From positions 1 to 16,145 of the forward strand of contig UQRR01000047.1 in assembly GCA_900543455.1 (NCBI GenBank): DNA of 16,145 bases, in the 5' to 3' direction. The DNA comes from an uncultured Dialister sp. Lineage in GTDB: Bacteria > Bacillota > Negativicutes > Veillonellales > Dialisteraceae. The notes under the pieces were generated by a model. The model saw nothing but the letters and a program-made list of their open reading frames with translations, did not search any database and was not told the DNA's origin. Positions 14,224 to 16,145 of this stretch are shown here, piece after piece (position 1 is the first letter of the stretch; each line of letters starts with the position of its first letter). The translations under genes were made by a program, and so were the position numbers.

Positions 14224-14394
14224 TTTTAAGGAAACACGGATTCAATCGTTGTCAGATTTTACTCTTGCTTTTTTATGCATAGCAAGGAATAACCTGACGC
14301 GAATAGCGAGCTATGTAAGGAAGGCTATGACGAAGCTATGCCTAAAAATTCTTGTAGAATCTGACTCTGCGATTGAATCAGCGTTTTCTTAAAT
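14224..14394. mobile_element. MITE-like element with about 40-base terminal inverted repeats
   Basis: The left end (about 14224-14268: TTTAAGGAAACACGGATTCA, then ATCG, TCAGATTTTACTCTTG) matches the reverse complement of the right end (about 14352-14394: CTTGTAGAATCTGACTCTGC, then GATTGAATCAGCG and TTTTCTTAAAT) with a few mismatches and small gaps. Inside, GCATAGC and GCTATGC extend the pairing, so the whole 171 bases can fold back. There is no open frame. A single related arm lies at 3238-3268. This is the form of a non-autonomous miniature element, but no target-site duplication was confirmed. Confidence 0.55.
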
Positions 14395-14538
14395 GAGGAA
14401 TGGTAAATGAAGATATGGGATGGCAGGTAACAGGGTCAGTGCAAATGATCGATATACCGCTACGGTGAATTGTGCCCCTGCGGGGCACTCTATCCTGCGC
14501 CTTCGGCGCGCCCCTTCTTCAAGGGGCTGCTCAGTTGG
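14395..14538. repeat. GC-rich palindromes without genes
   Basis: Three clean hairpins follow one another: GTGCCCC-TGC-GGGGCAC (14472-14488), GCGCC-TTC-GGCGC (14497-14509) and CCCCTT-CTTC-AAGGGG (14511-14526). They have no T-tracts. No gene is seen. Confidence 0.7.
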
Positions 14539-14614
14539 GCAATGCTATTAAGTTAAGAAAATCGTTAGTTACGTAGCGCCTTGCTTCCCCCTTCGGGGGA
14601 AGTGCCGAAGGCAA
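14539..14614 (+). repeat. 76-base direct repeat, copy A
   Basis: It matches 16070-16145 in the same orientation with 4 mismatches in 76 bases. It includes GCAATGCTATTAAGTTAAG at the start, the hairpin CTTCCCCC-TTC-GGGGGAAG (14584-14602) and GTGCCGAAGGCAA at the end. Together with copy B it brackets the RuBisCO-like gene. Confidence 0.92.
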
Positions 14615-14794
14615 TAGGGGCATGCCAGCGGCTATCGAACAATGTTGGATATACCGTAATGCTGCCCCCTCAGCCCTTCGGGCAGTTCCCCCGATGGGGA
14701 GCCAAGAATATGCTGCATCCCTAATCCCTAATCCCTAGTCACTAGTCACGAGTCACTAGTCACGAGTCACCAGTCACGAGTCACCAATCACCAA
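14615..14794. repeat. Palindromes and heptamer array downstream of the RuBisCO-like gene
   Basis: A GCCC-TTC-GGGC palindrome lies near 14673-14683. From about 14718 to 14792 the sequence runs in 7-base steps: CTAATCC twice, then units alternating between ACTAGTC, ACGAGTC, ACCAGTC and ACCAATC. The array touches the stop codon of the RuBisCO-like gene on the other strand. No terminator for that gene is evident. Confidence 0.85.
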
Positions 14795-15985
14795 TCACTT
14801 CTCTCCCACCGCTTCCGCGAGTTTTTCAAGGAAGAAGCGGGTATTGGCTGTGAGGTCGGGGCCTTCGGTCTGAAGTGCGCCGCCTACGAGGAAGATGGTA
14901 TCGGGGCCGTAGACGCGGACCATTTCCTTGAAGAGCTGCCAGCGCATGCCGCCGGAGGGGACAGGGAAGTTTGCTCGAAGGTCTGCCATCTTCGACTCGG
15001 TGCCTTCCGCGATCTTCTGGCAGGTATCCTGCGAGAAGGAGAAGCGGCCGCCGAAGCTGGTGAAGATGACCGCATCCGCGCCGGCGAGGCGGGAGAGCTG
15101 GCCATAGTAGCAGAAGGGAGAAATGCCCGCATCCTGCGAGAGGACCTGCGGACCGGAGAAGCAGGGGTGCAGGAAAATCGGCAGGCCGAAGTCCGGATCC
15201 CGTGCAAGGTCACGAATCATGGTGAAGCCGGTGATGGCAGGGGCGGCCATGATGCCGTCGGCCCCGATTTCCTTGGCCTGATACGCACGCTCCAGAAAGC
15301 CCAGGCCATCTGTGGTACAGTTCGCGATGTACATGCTTTTCCTGCCGGTTTTTTCTTTGGCATCCGCGAGCGCCATGACGCACTGGAGGACACGTTCTTT
15401 GAAAGGGGCATAGTGTTGGTCCATGAGGCTGTGGTCATCCTTGATGATGGGGCAGCCGCCGAGTGCGAGGTCATAGACCATTTTTGCCAGTTCTTTCGGA
15501 GACTTGCCCAGCGGCTTGATGGCTGACATGAAGATCGGACCGCGCGGCACGCCGCAGAGGTCGCGAAGACCGCTTCTGCCGAAGCGCGGGCCCGGGTAAT
15601 TGTTGTACATGGTCTCGGGCAGCTCGAAGGACATGAGGCGGACACCGGGCTGCAGGCTCGTATTTCCGAAAAGCATATTGAGGAGCTCGGCCATCTCATC
15701 ACCGACAGCCTCCGGCTCATAAGAGATCGTCGCATAGTATGCGCCGGATTCCGCCTTTTTCAGATCTTCGATCTGGCCGACGATGGTGTCAGCGATTGGA
15801 GTGTCGTCTACCAGCTCGTAAGGACACTCGATCGTCTGCTCGACGGCGATAGCAAAGGCGATCTTCTTCGCTTCTTCATAGGTGGGAGCTGCGATGCGGT
15901 ACGTCGCTGTAAAACGCGAAGACTGGTGCAGGTCTTCTGTCAGTTCGGAAAACAATTCACTTTCAAAAAAGGATGTATTGGACAA
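14795..15985 (-). CDS. RuBisCO-like protein (form IV)
   Basis: This 396-residue cytoplasmic protein has the two-domain RuBisCO large-subunit layout: an N-terminal domain to about residue 125, then a barrel. RuBisCO landmarks are recognisable: LFGNTS (105-110), AIKP with Lys157, GGCPIIKDDH (176-185) with the carbamylation lysine at Lys182, His273 in FLHPCFSG, SGG (344-346) and VGG (367-369) for phosphate. The third metal ligand, Glu in RuBisCO, is His185. The IKPKLG segment is shortened to IKPLG, and loop 6 reads FTSFGGRFSFS without the catalytic lysine. It should therefore bind a phosphorylated sugar-like substrate but not fix CO2. No methionine-salvage gene is nearby, and KDDH differs from the KDDE I recall for the MtnW enolase type. 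Translation starts at TTG (15985) with AAGGAGA upstream. Its actual reaction is unknown. Confidence 0.93.
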   Translation of the reverse strand: MSNTSFFESELFSELTEDLHQSSRFTATYRIAAPTYEEAKKIAFAIAVEQTIECPYELVDDTPIADTIVGQIEDLKKAESGAYYATISYEPEAVGDEMAELLNMLFGNTSLQPGVRLMSFELPETMYNNYPGPRFGRSGLRDLCGVPRGPIFMSAIKPLGKSPKELAKMVYDLALGGCPIIKDDHSLMDQHYAPFKERVLQCVMALADAKEKTGRKSMYIANCTTDGLGFLERAYQAKEIGADGIMAAPAITGFTMIRDLARDPDFGLPIFLHPCFSGPQVLSQDAGISPFCYYGQLSRLAGADAVIFTSFGGRFSFSQDTCQKIAEGTESKMADLRANFPVPSGGMRWQLFKEMVRVYGPDTIFLVGGALQTEGPDLTANTRFFLEKLAEAVGEK

Positions 15986-16003
15986 GAGGAGGTCTCCTTT
16001 CGG
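15986..16003 (-). promoter_or_regulatory. Ribosome binding site of the RuBisCO-like gene, with complementary spacer
   Basis: On the - strand the sequence before the TTG start reads GAAAGGAGACCTCCTC. AGGA of the ribosome binding site can pair with TCCT just after it (4 bp, 4-base loop GACC). The site, together with the TTG start, suggests modest translation. No clear promoter is visible between here and the window end. Confidence 0.5.
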
Positions 16004-16069
16004 AATTTGAGGAATGAGTGCATGGTCTTGGGGGAGGGGGACAGAAGGTGATCCGGGGCTCTTTGATGA

Positions 16070-16145
16070 GCAATGCTATTAAGTTAAGGAAATCGTTAGC
16101 TACGTAACGTCTTGCTTCCCCCTTCGGGGGAAGTGCCGAAGGCAA
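16070..16145 (+). repeat. 76-base direct repeat, copy B (runs to the window edge)
   Basis: It matches 14539-14614 with 4 mismatches in 76 and the same orientation. It includes the CTTCCCCC-TTC-GGGGGAAG hairpin. The repeat unit may continue beyond the window. Confidence 0.92.

Noticed and set aside
13942..14792. Tandem repeats considered as a CRISPR array
   Set aside because: The units are 7 bases and contiguous with no unique spacers, and no cas genes are nearby.
14795..15985. Considered as a true RuBisCO large subunit
   Set aside because: The metal-ligand Glu is His, the IKPKLG segment is altered and the loop 6 lysine is absent. At 396 residues it is also shorter than carboxylating forms.
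15963..16145. Short - strand open frame running into the window edge
   Set aside because: It overlaps the start of the RuBisCO-like gene in another frame and consists largely of repeat sequence.

Overview
The window looks like a chromosomal segment of an anaerobic amino-acid/peptide-using Firmicute. I favour the Negativicutes (Dialister/Megasphaera/Selenomonas relatives). The reasons are the gene set (glutamate dehydrogenase, several substrate-binding-protein ABC importers, an OFA-type MFS carrier, a RuBisCO-like protein), strong AGGAGG-type ribosome binding sites, and intergenic spaces packed with GC-rich hairpins and short tandem repeats. The genus is inferred, not proven.

Layout, left to right. 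1-45: last codons of an upstream + strand gene, then a strong terminator. 80-457: repeat-filled spacer and the leader of a glutamate dehydrogenase gene (458-1714). 1877-6350: a + strand ABC importer (lipoprotein binding protein, fused two-domain permease, ATPase with C-terminal domain) of the iron(III)/polyamine/phosphonate type, with an attenuator-like hairpin just before the first ribosome binding site. 6457-6486: a shared bidirectional terminator. 11713-6499 (- strand): a five-gene importer of the peptide/nickel (Opp/Dpp/Nik) class in the order permease, permease, binding protein, ATPase, ATPase. 11717-12649: a rich divergent regulatory region. It holds, on the - strand, a promoter, a structured leader or small RNA and an intrinsic terminator; between them, operator-like palindromes, one closely resembling CsoR/RcnR-family sites; and, on the + strand, a promoter, a ZTP (pfl) riboswitch and its terminator. 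12650-13876: the OFA-family MFS transporter controlled by that riboswitch. 13877-14794: about 0.9 kb without genes, made of heptamer arrays, a MITE-like inverted repeat and palindromes. 15985-14795 (- strand): a form IV RuBisCO-like protein started by TTG, flanked by two direct copies of a 76-base repeat.

How the parts fit. Most genes are amino-acid, peptide/metal and anion uptake functions. The most informative regulatory link is the ZTP riboswitch in front of an oxalate/formate-type carrier. ZTP signals shortage of 10-formyl-tetrahydrofolate, so the carrier may supply a one-carbon source such as formate; this is inference. The RuBisCO-like protein keeps the carbamylated-lysine region but has K-D-D-H in place of K-D-D-E and lacks some RuBisCO active-site residues, so it is not a CO2-fixing enzyme; its substrate is open. 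A striking background feature is 7-base-periodic tandem repeats in many of the intergenic gaps, including gaps inside the two ABC operons.
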